Positions 14,900 to 22,878 of a stretch of 35,045 nt of DNA are shown here, in pieces. The translations under genes and the position numbers were made by a program. Every line of letters starts with the position of its first letter. Within the stretch, counting starts at the first letter, position 1. Source of the stretch: PALSA-243 sp049522755. Its GTDB lineage: Bacteria > Acidobacteriota > Terriglobia > Bryobacterales > Bryobacteraceae. The notes under the pieces are model-generated. The model ran no database searches and was not told the DNA's origin. It was given only the letters and a program-made list of their open reading frames with translations. Location: assembly GCA_049522755.1 (NCBI GenBank), contig JBEKNN010000059.1:1-35045 (forward strand), given 5' to 3'.

Positions 14900-17405
14900 A
14901 CGGCGGGGACAAGCGGCGTTCTGCAGCCGGCGATTCCGTAAAGGCGCGTTTCGCGGCGACGATCTCGCGGTAGCCATCTACCAGTTTCCGCGTGATCGCC
15001 GCCATATCCCAATTGGCTTCCACCTCCGCGCGTGCGCGCGTCGCCATTTGCGCGGCTGCGGCGGGGTTTCTCAGCAGATCGAGCGTACGCGCCGCGAAGG
15101 CCTCCGGGTTGTCCGCCAGGGCGCAGATGGCGCCGTCTTCGCTGGCCAGACCTTCGGCGCCCACACCGGTGGACACAACCGGAATACCGGCGGCAAAAGC
15201 TTCGAGCAGTTTCACGCGGACGCCGGAGCCGCTCAAAATGGGACAGACGAATACGGCGTATTGCGCCAGGGGCGCGCGGACGTCATCCACGTATCCCAGC
15301 ATTTCCAGATTGGCGGCGGAATCGGCATAGGCGTGCGGCGGCGGAGGGTCGGAGCCCGCGATGACCAGCTTCGCAGCGGGCTCCTGTTTGAGGATGTGCG
15401 GCAATACTTCGCGAACGAACCAATCGACGGCGACGCGGTTCGGGTCGTGACGGAAACTGCCGACGAACAGCATGGTGAGCGGCTGTCGGCCGTTCGGGCG
15501 GAACTGGTAACTGGACGTATCGATGCCGGCCCGGAGGCCCGCGCGTAGATGCAGATCGGGGCGGAAGCTCAGCAGATAATCGCGATTCGCGGGCGTGCAG
15601 ACCTGCACCTGGTCGAATCCGCGCAGCGCGCGCAATTCATACCGCAATGCGCGCAAGTACTCGACGCGCGCCTTGATTTCGGCGACGGAGCCGATATGGT
15701 GGCCGAAGCCGCGGCTGATTGATTGGAAATACACGTCATGCTCGAACAGCGCCGTGGCGATGCGTTGAAATGCCCCGCGGTATTGCGCCATGGGCGTGTA
15801 TTCGAGCTGCAATACGTCGATCCGCTTCTGATACAGCACGCGGTGGATGAGCCATTCCAGGTCCGGATTCGCGACCTCGCGGACGGCGTATGGGTTGAGC
15901 GAGCCCATGTCGCGCGGACGGCCGCTGGGGCGCACCAGCCACTCGGCGGACGCGCAGAATTCGCGCAGCTCCAGGTTGTCTTTCTCCTGATGCGCATAGT
16001 CGAGCATCTCTACCACGTGGACCTCGGCCAGCTTCGCCATTTCGCGCAGCGTCTGGTACATGAAAACGCCGCCCCCATGGATCGGAGGGCAGATAGGATA
16101 GGGCGAAACGAACAGAACGCGCAGCCGCCCAAAGTGGGGCGGACCCCCTGGTCCGCGCGGGTCCCCCTGGACCCGCCGTTCCCGCGTGAAATCAATTTTA
16201 TCCAGCCCCGAGGAGGCCGACGCGGGCGTCGGCCGCGGACCAGGGGGTCCGCCCCACTCCGCGAAACGGTCCCAGTAATATCCGCCCAGTGGACGCAGGA
16301 AGGCTTCCGTGTCGCTGATCCGCGCCAGGCGCAGCGCGCGCCGGCGCGACCTCACGGCCTGCGGCAATTGCCGGAACGCGCGCCACATAGCGGCAAGATT
16401 CGGACGGCCGGGCACGTCCCCGAAGGTCACACCGACAATCGCTCCCGCCCACGTGAAGCAGAAGTGCGCGGCCAGGCGGCGCCATTCGTGAATATTCTTC
16501 CAGCAAAATAGCAGGTAATTCTTCTTGAGAACGTCCTGAATATACGCTTCGCTAAAGCGCTTGCCGATGGTGCCGCGATGCTCGTGGTAGACCACGCTGC
16601 GCGGTTGGTAAAGTACCTTCCAGCCGCGCTTCCAGGCCATATATCCCAAGTCGCCGTCTTCCAGGTAGAAGGGCTCCAGCAGCCGGTCGAAGCCGCCCAG
16701 TTCGAGAAACTTTTCGCGATCGAATGCGCAAGAGCCGCCGCCGCCGTAGAAGCACGGGAACAGATCGGTCACGGCCGGGTCGATGCGGTGGCGCACGCGC
16801 AGGCCGCCGTCTTCCCACCAGCCTTGCGTGAGGCCGGTTTCCTCGCGGAGTTTGGCGGGGTCGCTGAAAAAGATCTGGCACGAAACGGCGAAGACGCCGG
16901 GTTCGCGGAAGCCATCGAGAAGCGGCTGCAGAAAATCCGGAGCCACGCGCATGTCGCTGTTCAGCAGGACGACTACGCGGTTCCTGGCGGCGCGGAAGCC
17001 CGCATTCGATCCGCCGCCGAAGCCCAGATTCTTTTCCAGCGCGACCAGCTTCACTTGGGGAAAAGCCGCACGGACGAACTCGGCGCTGCCGTCGGTCGAT
17101 CCGTTATCGATCACGATAATTTCGTTGGCGGGGTTGGTGGAGAAGGCTTCGACCACCGATGGCAGGTACTTTTCGAGTAAGTCTCTGCCGTTCCAATTGG
17201 GGATCACGGCGGAGGCCGACTCCAGGCTGATGGACGAAAGCGTCTGTCCCACTTTGGTGCACAAGCTTTGTGGGGCAGGCGCTTTCGCCTGCCAACTTCG
17301 CGTGAACAAGTCCGTCAGCAGCAGCGCCAAAGCGCTGAAGAGCACCAGGAACGGCGAGATCAGCAGTAGGGGCAGCGCGCGAAGCAGGCGTTTCAGGAAG
17401 GCCAT
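14871..17405 (-). CDS. GT2-GT4 two-domain glycosyltransferase, membrane anchored, with repeat-encoded linkers
   Basis: The 844-residue protein has an N-terminal membrane segment (about 11-31), then a GT2 domain (about 64-380) with VIPNWNGRDLLEKYLPSV, VIDNGSTDGS, NLGFGGGSNAGF, LLNSDMRVAP and FYLEDGDLGYM. A GT4 domain follows (about 429-830) with LFVSPYPICPPIHGGGVFMY, MLFVGSFRHDPNRVAVDWFV and a late SGSGVRVKLLEAFAAGIPVV, the sugar-nucleotide binding motif with its conserved Glu. Both catalytic domains look complete, so it could add two sugars in succession at the inner membrane. Residues 384-424, between the domains, are encoded by a palindromic repeat element; residues 38-58, between anchor and GT2, are encoded by two copies of another repeat. 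The start lies one base after the methyltransferase stop, showing co-transcription. Confidence 0.92.
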   Translation of the reverse strand: MAFLKRLLRALPLLLISPFLVLFSALALLLTDLFTRSWQAKAPAPQSLCTKVGQTLSSISLESASAVIPNWNGRDLLEKYLPSVVEAFSTNPANEIIVIDNGSTDGSAEFVRAAFPQVKLVALEKNLGFGGGSNAGFRAARNRVVVLLNSDMRVAPDFLQPLLDGFREPGVFAVSCQIFFSDPAKLREETGLTQGWWEDGGLRVRHRIDPAVTDLFPCFYGGGGSCAFDREKFLELGGFDRLLEPFYLEDGDLGYMAWKRGWKVLYQPRSVVYHEHRGTIGKRFSEAYIQDVLKKNYLLFCWKNIHEWRRLAAHFCFTWAGAIVGVTFGDVPGRPNLAAMWRAFRQLPQAVRSRRRALRLARISDTEAFLRPLGGYYWDRFAEWGGPPGPRPTPASASSGLDKIDFTRERRVQGDPRGPGGPPHFGRLRVLFVSPYPICPPIHGGGVFMYQTLREMAKLAEVHVVEMLDYAHQEKDNLELREFCASAEWLVRPSGRPRDMGSLNPYAVREVANPDLEWLIHRVLYQKRIDVLQLEYTPMAQYRGAFQRIATALFEHDVYFQSISRGFGHHIGSVAEIKARVEYLRALRYELRALRGFDQVQVCTPANRDYLLSFRPDLHLRAGLRAGIDTSSYQFRPNGRQPLTMLFVGSFRHDPNRVAVDWFVREVLPHILKQEPAAKLVIAGSDPPPPHAYADSAANLEMLGYVDDVRAPLAQYAVFVCPILSGSGVRVKLLEAFAAGIPVVSTGVGAEGLASEDGAICALADNPEAFAARTLDLLRNPAAAAQMATRARAEVEANWDMAAITRKLVDGYREIVAAKRAFTESPAAERRLSPPSISPYPGPS
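16134..16257. repeat. 124-bp palindromic element inside the GT2-GT4 gene
   Basis: Perfect 24-bp inverted ends lie at 16134-16157 (starting GTGGGGCGGACCCCCTGGTC) and 16234-16257. Nested within are two smaller palindromes: GCGGGTCC-CCCT-GGACCCGC at 16157-16176 and GGCCGACGC-GG-GCGTCGGCC at 16215-16234. The length, 124 bp, is not a multiple of three, yet the reading frame of the host gene stays open through all of it. Part of it (16150-16176) recurs exactly, reversed, at 31590-31616. Confidence 0.9.
17233..17293. repeat. Inverted pair of dispersed repeats inside the GT2-GT4 gene
   Basis: Bases 17233-17252 are the exact reverse complement of GTGGGACAGACGCTTTCGTC at 14282. Bases 17270-17293 are a related copy in the forward direction (GTGGGGCAGGCGCTTTCGCC, then TGCC). 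The pair is separated by 17 bases and lies in codons 38-58 of the fusion gene, between its membrane segment and GT2 domain. Confidence 0.88.
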
Positions 17406-17406
17406 T

Positions 17407-18657
17407 TTAGCTGGCGGGAAATGCCGGACCCAGGCCGACCTTGCGCCCGAGCTTCACCCATCGGGATTCGCGGAAAAGCGTCACCTGCCGCTGCAGACTC
17501 TGCGCTTCGCCTTCCAGCCGGCGCGCCCACGCGGTGCGCTCATCCAGTTCCTTTTCGATCTGGTGCAAAGCCTCCACGGCGCGAACCAGATCCGCGGTTT
17601 GCTTGGCCACATCGGCCTTGAGGCTGGTTTCCACGTCGATGGCCCACTGCGTCTTTTCCCGAATATCGCTTTCCAGATCGCGCACCTTGGTGGCGTATCC
17701 TTCGGCCACTTCGCGCGCATTCCGCTGATCGCGCGCCAACTCTTCCTGCAGTTCGCCCACCCGCGCGCGCCGCGCCTCCACTTCCAGGTTTAGCCGCTCG
17801 GCCCACAAGTTGCTGCGGTTGAGCTCCTCGGTCTGCCGCTCGTGTTCGCGCTGCAATTGGGCAAGCTCGCTCTTTGCCGCCTCCAGCCATTCGTCCTTCT
17901 GCGAAAGTTCCCGTTCCAGCAGCCCGATGTGGCGCTCGCGCTCGCGCAGTACGTTGCCGGCGCGCGGCACGTAGACAAATGTCGGATTCCCAATTTGCGA
18001 ACGGTTCGCGCAGACGGCGACGAAGAAATGCGATTCCTCAGGCGCCGCCGCGCCGGAATCGACCCGCACTTCCACAGTGTTGCCCGCTTCATGCGGCTGA
18101 AACGTAACGCCCTCTACATGGTTTTCGAGGAACAATGAAACGTGCGGGAACACCGACCGCAATTCGTCGCGGAACTCTTCGAACTCGAATTCGTGCACGT
18201 GGAAGGGATTTGCGCCCTCGGCGCCGCGCGATTCCGTGTAGTAGAGCTTGTTGGGCGTGGAGACGATGAACTGGCCGTTCGGCGCCAGCGTGCGGCGCGC
18301 TTCGCGCAGGAATCGCGCCCAACCCGTCAGATGCTCGATCACCTCGAACGCCACAATGAGATCGAAGCTGCCATCGGCGTGGGGAAGCGCTTCGCACGAA
18401 GCCTGCTCGAACGAGAGATTCGGCATCGGGTACGTGGTGCGCGCGAATTCGACGGCGTCCATGGACGAATCGATTCCCACCACGCTCAGCGCCGCGCGCG
18501 CCAGTTCGGCCGAGCCGTATCCGGCGCCGCATCCGGCATCGAGCGCACGTTTGCCCCGCGCCAGCCGCGCTGCGAACGCGTAGCGCGCCATGTGCTCGTT
18601 GAACAGGTCGATATCCACCTGGCCGGGAATCACCCGCTCGCCCGTAAATTCAGCCAA
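17407..18657 (-). CDS. SAM-dependent methyltransferase with long C-terminal coiled coil (WbdD-like layout)
   Basis: Residues 1-215 form a class I methyltransferase: ALDAGCGAGYGSAELA (about 38-53) is the SAM-binding motif I, GIDSSMDAVEFA follows, and FDLIVAFEVIEHL is the post-motif region of the UbiE/Methyltransf_11 type. From about 236 to 398 the sequence is nearly unbroken coiled coil, with heptad-like runs such as LLERELSQKDEWLEAAKSEL and VGELQEELARDQRNAREVAE. The end (SRWVKLGRKVGLGP) is basic and could touch membrane. WbdD of ABC-exported O antigens likewise joins a methyltransferase to a coiled coil that measures chain length, but WbdD also has a kinase domain, absent here. The gene overlaps the Wzt-type ATPase gene by eight bases. 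Role as chain terminator or ruler is inference. Confidence 0.88.
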   Translation of the reverse strand: MAEFTGERVIPGQVDIDLFNEHMARYAFAARLARGKRALDAGCGAGYGSAELARAALSVVGIDSSMDAVEFARTTYPMPNLSFEQASCEALPHADGSFDLIVAFEVIEHLTGWARFLREARRTLAPNGQFIVSTPNKLYYTESRGAEGANPFHVHEFEFEEFRDELRSVFPHVSLFLENHVEGVTFQPHEAGNTVEVRVDSGAAAPEESHFFVAVCANRSQIGNPTFVYVPRAGNVLRERERHIGLLERELSQKDEWLEAAKSELAQLQREHERQTEELNRSNLWAERLNLEVEARRARVGELQEELARDQRNAREVAEGYATKVRDLESDIREKTQWAIDVETSLKADVAKQTADLVRAVEALHQIEKELDERTAWARRLEGEAQSLQRQVTLFRESRWVKLGRKVGLGPAFPAS

Positions 18658-19987
18658 TCAGCTTCTCCAATTGCTTCTCAATTACAGGCGCGGCTTCGGA
18701 TGCGCCGCGAATCCGCGCGTTCACTTCGATGCGGCAGGGCAGGTGCATGTAACCGTACGTCTCGCCCTCTGCGCGGCTCATTTGCAGCGTGACGGCGTTA
18801 TCTATCCAATCGCACATGGTATAGCCGTCGAGCGCTCCATCGGCGATCGCGGGCGAAAAAGAAAACGACGCCGGGTACAGCTCGGGCAGATCCAAATAGA
18901 AGTCTACGGTAATGATATCGCCCGCCTGCATGGGGTCGATCTGGTAGCCTTCGCGCACCGTGTTAGTACCCGAAAAATCCATGCCAAGCTGATTGCGCAG
19001 CATGAAGCCGACGTTGGGGATAGCCACATATTCGCAGGCGCGCGCGCTGATACGAACCAGGATGCGCGACGCGGGCTGGAGCAAGTGGAGCGGCAGTCCG
19101 TTCTCATCCAGTACGGCGATGCCGATGATCCGGGCCTTGCCGTCGCCGTGGCGATGGTCGATATTCGGAATGGTCTCGACAATTTCCGGCGCGCGGATAG
19201 CCGCGGCGGCGGCGCGCGGCGCGTGGCTCTCCACCTGGTGCAGCCGGTAGCTGGAATCCTTGGCGGCGGTTGCAGCCAGATACTTCGAAATCACGCGCTC
19301 CGGCGATCCCAACTCCACTACGCGTCCATGATCGAGCCACATAGCGCGGTCGCCAATAGCCTTCACGTCGGCAACCGCGTGGGAGACGAAGAGAATCGTA
19401 ACGCCGCGCGCGCGCAGCTCGTGCACCTTGCGCATGCAGCGGTGGCGGAAGTAGAGATCGCCCACTGCCAGCGCTTCATCCACCAGCAGAACTTCGGGAT
19501 CGACACTGATGGCCACCGCGAAGGCCAGCCGCACCACCATGCCGCTCGAATAGGTTTTCACGGGCTGGTTGATGAACTCTCCGATTTCGGCAAAGCTCTC
19601 GATCTCCTTATAGCGCTCGTCGATCTGCCGCCGGGTGAGACCCAGAATCGACCCGTTCAGGTAGACGTTGTCGCGGCCGCTGAACTCCGGGTTGAAGCCC
19701 GCGCCCAATTCGAGCAGCGCCGAAACGCGCCCGTTCACGACGATGTTTCCCGCGGTAGGATGCATGATTCCGGCGACCATTTGGAGCAGCGTGCTCTTGC
19801 CCGATCCATTTTCGCCGACGATGCAAAAGGTTTCGCCGCGCTTCGCTTCGAAACTGACATCGTGCAGCGCCCAGAAATCGCGATGGCAATTGACGCGGTT
19901 GAACGTAAGCAGCTCCTTCAGACGCCCGGCGGGCGCGTCGTAGATGGAGTAGCTCTTGGAAACTCCCTGGAATTCGACGGCGTTCAC
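18650..19987 (-). CDS. wzt: Wzt-type polysaccharide ABC exporter ATPase with C-terminal glycan-binding domain
   Basis: Residues 1-245 are an ABC ATPase of the polysaccharide/teichoic acid export group: Walker A GENGSGKST (58-66), signature YSSGM (146-150), Walker B VLLVDE (166-171) and switch His203. The motif LLELGAGFNPEFSGRDN is typical of Wzt/TagH-type enzymes. Residues about 265-435 form a beta-rich domain like Wzt-C, which in E. coli O8/O9a binds the modified end of the finished O antigen and so couples completion to export. The usual partner, a Wzm permease of about 260 residues, is not adjacent and not in the window. The gene appears to start the operon running to the methyltransferase and the GT2-GT4 fusion; the 152 bp upstream hold no other gene. 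Confidence 0.92.
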   Translation of the reverse strand: MNAVEFQGVSKSYSIYDAPAGRLKELLTFNRVNCHRDFWALHDVSFEAKRGETFCIVGENGSGKSTLLQMVAGIMHPTAGNIVVNGRVSALLELGAGFNPEFSGRDNVYLNGSILGLTRRQIDERYKEIESFAEIGEFINQPVKTYSSGMVVRLAFAVAISVDPEVLLVDEALAVGDLYFRHRCMRKVHELRARGVTILFVSHAVADVKAIGDRAMWLDHGRVVELGSPERVISKYLAATAAKDSSYRLHQVESHAPRAAAAAIRAPEIVETIPNIDHRHGDGKARIIGIAVLDENGLPLHLLQPASRILVRISARACEYVAIPNVGFMLRNQLGMDFSGTNTVREGYQIDPMQAGDIITVDFYLDLPELYPASFSFSPAIADGALDGYTMCDWIDNAVTLQMSRAEGETYGYMHLPCRIEVNARIRGASEAAPVIEKQLEKLIG

Positions 19988-20139
19988 AGTGGAAGAAAGA
20001 CTAGTGTAGCGGAAGTGGGCTAGTCAGCGCTTCGAGGGTATGACCGGGCCGAGGCGCCAGTCTTGGGCGCGCTCAGCGTAGAGCCGCGGAGGTGATCATG
20101 TGGTTTGTTAGGCCGGTTAGGATATGGAAATCGTAGCCG

Positions 20140-20424
20140 TCAGCCGTTTACATCTCGGATGACGGCCTCGCTGATCTCCGCATAGGTCACGCGTTGTACA
20201 GCGATGGAGGGTCCGAATGTCTGACTTTCGATATGCCCGTCCGCAAAGAACTCGATCTCATAGTACTTGCTTGGCGCCGGAACGATGACCATGATTGCGT
20301 CTCGTACGCAGTCCAATCTGAATTGGATCTTTGAGTTCTGCAATTGAATCAAGAACTCCAACAATTGTTCGAAGCTGTTTACTGTTCCAGTATCGCTTCC
20401 GGCGTGCCTTGACGGGTCAGGCAT
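20140..20424 (-). CDS. Small hypothetical protein
   Basis: A 94-residue protein with no recognised family. It starts MPDPSRHAGSDTGTVNSFEQ, then LLEFLIQLQNSKIQFRLDCV and IMVIVPAPSKYYEIEFFADGHI, a helix followed by several beta strands with alternating polarity, which looks like a real folded domain. The pattern recalls small immunity or toxin-neutralising proteins, but nothing in the sequence proves it. It is divergent from the VapBC-type pair, with 88 bp between the starts, and is on the same strand as the polysaccharide export genes with a gap of 152 bp. Confidence 0.6.
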   Translation of the reverse strand: MPDPSRHAGSDTGTVNSFEQLLEFLIQLQNSKIQFRLDCVRDAIMVIVPAPSKYYEIEFFADGHIESQTFGPSIAVQRVTYAEISEAVIRDVNG

Positions 20425-20512
20425 ATGATTGACCCCAAAAAACGTCGTACAATGGCGACGCTATGAGCGCAGGCTCGGTTTGCAGCACTATTCTCGTGTA
20501 CACTGGAACCGT

Positions 20513-20737
20513 ATGAAGAATGTCACCCTCAGCGCCAGTGAAGAGCTGATCGAACAGGCCCGCCAAATCGCGCGCGCGAAGCACACCACTCTCAACCAAG
20601 CTTTTCGGGAGTGGCTGGCGGAATATACGGCGCGGGATAGCGGTCTGCGGGAGTACAAGGCGGTGATGCGCAATCTTGCCCAATCGGGAGTGCGCGCCGG
20701 GCGCAAGTTCTCGCGGGAAGAGATGAATGAGCGTTAG
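20513..20737 (+). CDS. vapB: VapB-type antitoxin
   Basis: The ATG at 20513 gives a 74-residue protein, MKNVTLSASEELIEQARQIA followed by a second helix (HTTLNQAFREWLAEYTARDS). The N-terminal strand and two helices fit a ribbon-helix-helix DNA-binding fold, the usual autorepressor part of a VapB antitoxin; the C-terminal tail (SGVRAGRKFSREEMNER) would wrap the toxin. A longer in-frame start at 20429 would add a basic, non-conserved extension and is less likely. Its last 11 bases overlap the toxin start. It probably represses its own promoter in the gap 20425-20512, where I cannot define a convincing -35/-10 pair. Confidence 0.82.
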   Translation: MKNVTLSASEELIEQARQIARAKHTTLNQAFREWLAEYTARDSGLREYKAVMRNLAQSGVRAGRKFSREEMNER

Positions 20738-21149
20738 AGCGTTTCTAGACACGAACGTTTTTTTGTACGCTGTTGACCGGAAGGACCGGAAAAAGCAGGC
20801 GACTGCCGATGCCCTGATCGGTCGCGCGATCGACCGTAAAACTGGAGTTGTCAGCTATCAGGTGGTTCAGGAGTTTCTGAACGTCGCGCTGAAGAAATTC
20901 GCGGTCCCTTTCACCACCGAGCAGGCGCGGCTTTATATCGGCGCGGTATTCCGGCCGCTGTTCGCGGTGCAACCCTCGATGGGACTGTTCAGCGATGCCC
21001 TCGACATTCGTTCACGGCATCGTCTCTCCTGGTACGACTCGCTGATCGTCGCGGCCGCGGTTGAAGCGGGCTGCGCGGTTTTGTATACCGAAGATCTCAG
21101 CCATGGAGCGAAAATTAATGGCGTGCGGATCGAGAATCCTTTTCTATAG
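20727..21149 (+). CDS. vapC: PIN-domain ribonuclease toxin (VapC type)
   Basis: The 140-residue protein is a complete PIN domain. Acidic metal ligands are visible in FLDTNVFLYA (first Asp), VVQEFLNVA (Glu), WYDSLIVAAA (Asp in the third motif) and YTEDLSHG (fourth motif). VapC toxins cut tRNA or rRNA when their antitoxin is lost. The start ATGAGCGTT overlaps the end of the antitoxin gene by 11 bases, the standard arrangement of antitoxin first and toxin second with translational coupling. All catalytic positions are present, so the module is probably functional. Confidence 0.92.
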   Translation: MSVRAFLDTNVFLYAVDRKDRKKQATADALIGRAIDRKTGVVSYQVVQEFLNVALKKFAVPFTTEQARLYIGAVFRPLFAVQPSMGLFSDALDIRSRHRLSWYDSLIVAAAVEAGCAVLYTEDLSHGAKINGVRIENPFL

Positions 21150-21233
21150 CCCGCTGGACGCCGGAAGCGGCAATGTCTCCGCTGCGGAAACCGGCGCCTC
21201 CGCGATCAGGCGCCTGCCGATCGGGCGCGGCAC

Positions 21234-22658
21234 TCAGTAAGCCGCCCGCGTTTCCGCCTCCTTGCGAATCACCTTCCAGAGCGCTTCGACATGCCCGCGC
21301 TCAGTCGGGATGGCGCCGATTGAGACGCGTACCATCCACCGTCCGTCGAGAATCGCCGGCGTCAGATACGCGGCGCCGGACCGGTTCACACGGTCCACCC
21401 ATCCAAGCGTATGCTCGTCGAGAGCCTCCCCCTCCAGTCCCAGTGGCTGGTGGCGAATGCAGACCGTTTGCAGGGGGACCGGGGCCAGCACGCTCCAGTC
21501 CGGCGTTTCGCGGACCTGACCGGCAAACCATTGAGCATTCTCCAGGTCGCGCCGCAGGCGATTCTGCAGTGCGGTCACGCCCTGCTCCCGAATCATGAAC
21601 CACAGCTTCAACGCGCGAAAGCGCCGCCCCAGTGGGAGTCCCCAATCGCGGAGGTTCTTCACCTGCGCGTCGTAAGAAGACTGCAAAAAGCTGGGGTTGG
21701 TCGACATGACCCGAATCAGATGTTCGGGATCGCGAACGTAATACATCGAGCAATCGAACGCGGCGCCCAGCCATTTGTGCGCATTCAGAACCAGCGAGTC
21801 TGCGGACTCGATGCCTTGCCACATCGAGCGGCATTCGGGAAGAATCATGGCCGAGCCCGCCATCGCGGCATCCACGTGCAGCCAGATTCCGTGGCGCCCC
21901 GCGACGCGCGCCAGGTCTTCCACCGGATCGAGCGCCGTGGAGGCGGTGGTGCCGGTGGTGGCGACCACGGCGCAGGGCCGCAAACCCGCGGCGAGGTCGC
22001 TCTCCACAGCCTCTTCCAATGCGGCGGCGCGCATCCCATAGTCTGAATCGTGTGCGACCACGCGCACGTTGTGGCGGCCGAAACCGGCGAGCAGCGCGGC
22101 TTTGTCCACAGAGCTATGACTATGCGCCGAAGCATAGACAACCAGCGGCTGCTTCTCGGCTTGCAGTCCGCCGCGGCCGAGGCTGTAGTTAGTCGCTCTC
22201 TCGCGGGCGCACATCAGCGCGACCAGGGTGCAAGTGGATGCCGTGTCATGGATAACTCCACTCCACGCGTCGGATAGCCCAGTCATCTGACGCATCCAGT
22301 CGGTGACTACCTCCTCGACCTCAGTGAGCGCCGGACTAGATTGCCAGGAGAGACCCAGCACGCCAAGGCCGGTACTGGCGAAGTCGCCTAAGACACTCGC
22401 CAGCAGGCCATTCGACGGGAAGTATCCGAAGAAACTCGGATGTTGCCAGTGCGAGAGTCCCGGCATAACGATTTTGTCGAGATCGTCGAGGATGCCGGCG
22501 AAGGGTTCCGGCGAGAGCGGAGGTTCGGCGGGAAGCTGTGCTTTGACCTCGCCAGGCGCCGTTTGAGCCATCACCGGCAGATCGGCGACGCGGGTCCGGT
22601 AGTCCGCGATCCAATCGATCAACTGGTGTCCCGCCGCGCGAAATTCTTCAGGAGTCAT
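21234..22658 (-). CDS. PLP-dependent group II decarboxylase (aromatic-L-amino-acid decarboxylase type)
   Basis: This 474-residue enzyme has the family's full length. Lys295 in NAHKWLGAAFDCS is the PLP-binding lysine, Asp263 in HVDAAMAGSA pairs with the pyridine nitrogen, and His181 in AHSHSSVDKA stacks on the cofactor. The N-terminus (PEEFRAAGHQLIDWIADYRT) and HPSFFGYFPSNG match tryptophan/tyrosine/DOPA decarboxylases. It should convert an aromatic L-amino acid to its amine and CO2 in the cytoplasm; the exact substrate cannot be decided here. The gene is divergent from a class III aminotransferase with a shared 220-bp control region, hinting at a joint amine pathway. The stop lies 84 bp beyond the convergent toxin gene. 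Confidence 0.93.
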   Translation of the reverse strand: MTPEEFRAAGHQLIDWIADYRTRVADLPVMAQTAPGEVKAQLPAEPPLSPEPFAGILDDLDKIVMPGLSHWQHPSFFGYFPSNGLLASVLGDFASTGLGVLGLSWQSSPALTEVEEVVTDWMRQMTGLSDAWSGVIHDTASTCTLVALMCARERATNYSLGRGGLQAEKQPLVVYASAHSHSSVDKAALLAGFGRHNVRVVAHDSDYGMRAAALEEAVESDLAAGLRPCAVVATTGTTASTALDPVEDLARVAGRHGIWLHVDAAMAGSAMILPECRSMWQGIESADSLVLNAHKWLGAAFDCSMYYVRDPEHLIRVMSTNPSFLQSSYDAQVKNLRDWGLPLGRRFRALKLWFMIREQGVTALQNRLRRDLENAQWFAGQVRETPDWSVLAPVPLQTVCIRHQPLGLEGEALDEHTLGWVDRVNRSGAAYLTPAILDGRWMVRVSIGAIPTERGHVEALWKVIRKEAETRAAY

Positions 22659-22878
22659 GTTTGAGTTACCATCCGTCTACAGGCGATCGATGCGAACCTG
22701 GTCCACCGCATCCCAGACTTGCAAAGAGTCCGCCTCACTGTCAACATGATTAGAATATTCATGATCTCGATTCCGCCCATCGGCACATGCGACGCCAAGG
22801 CCGACGGGATCCGGCTTCCGACGCTGGCTATGCATTTGGGCAAGCTCCGCCAACGGCCGTTCCAGCCCGACTATTCGA
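22659..22878. promoter_or_regulatory. Divergent control region of decarboxylase and aminotransferase
   Basis: These 220 bp separate the two start codons and must hold both promoters. A 60-codon frame on the plus strand (22719-22901) overlaps the aminotransferase start, but its composition does not look coding. I see no convincing promoter boxes or operator palindrome. Confidence 0.4.

Noticed and set aside
18590..20023. 477-codon plus-strand frame opposite the Wzt ATPase
   Set aside because: Antisense to a protein with all ABC motifs; the translation shows no domain.
20409..20455. TTGACC and TACAAT as a promoter for the VapBC-type pair
   Set aside because: The spacing is only 13 bases, too short for a standard sigma-70 promoter.
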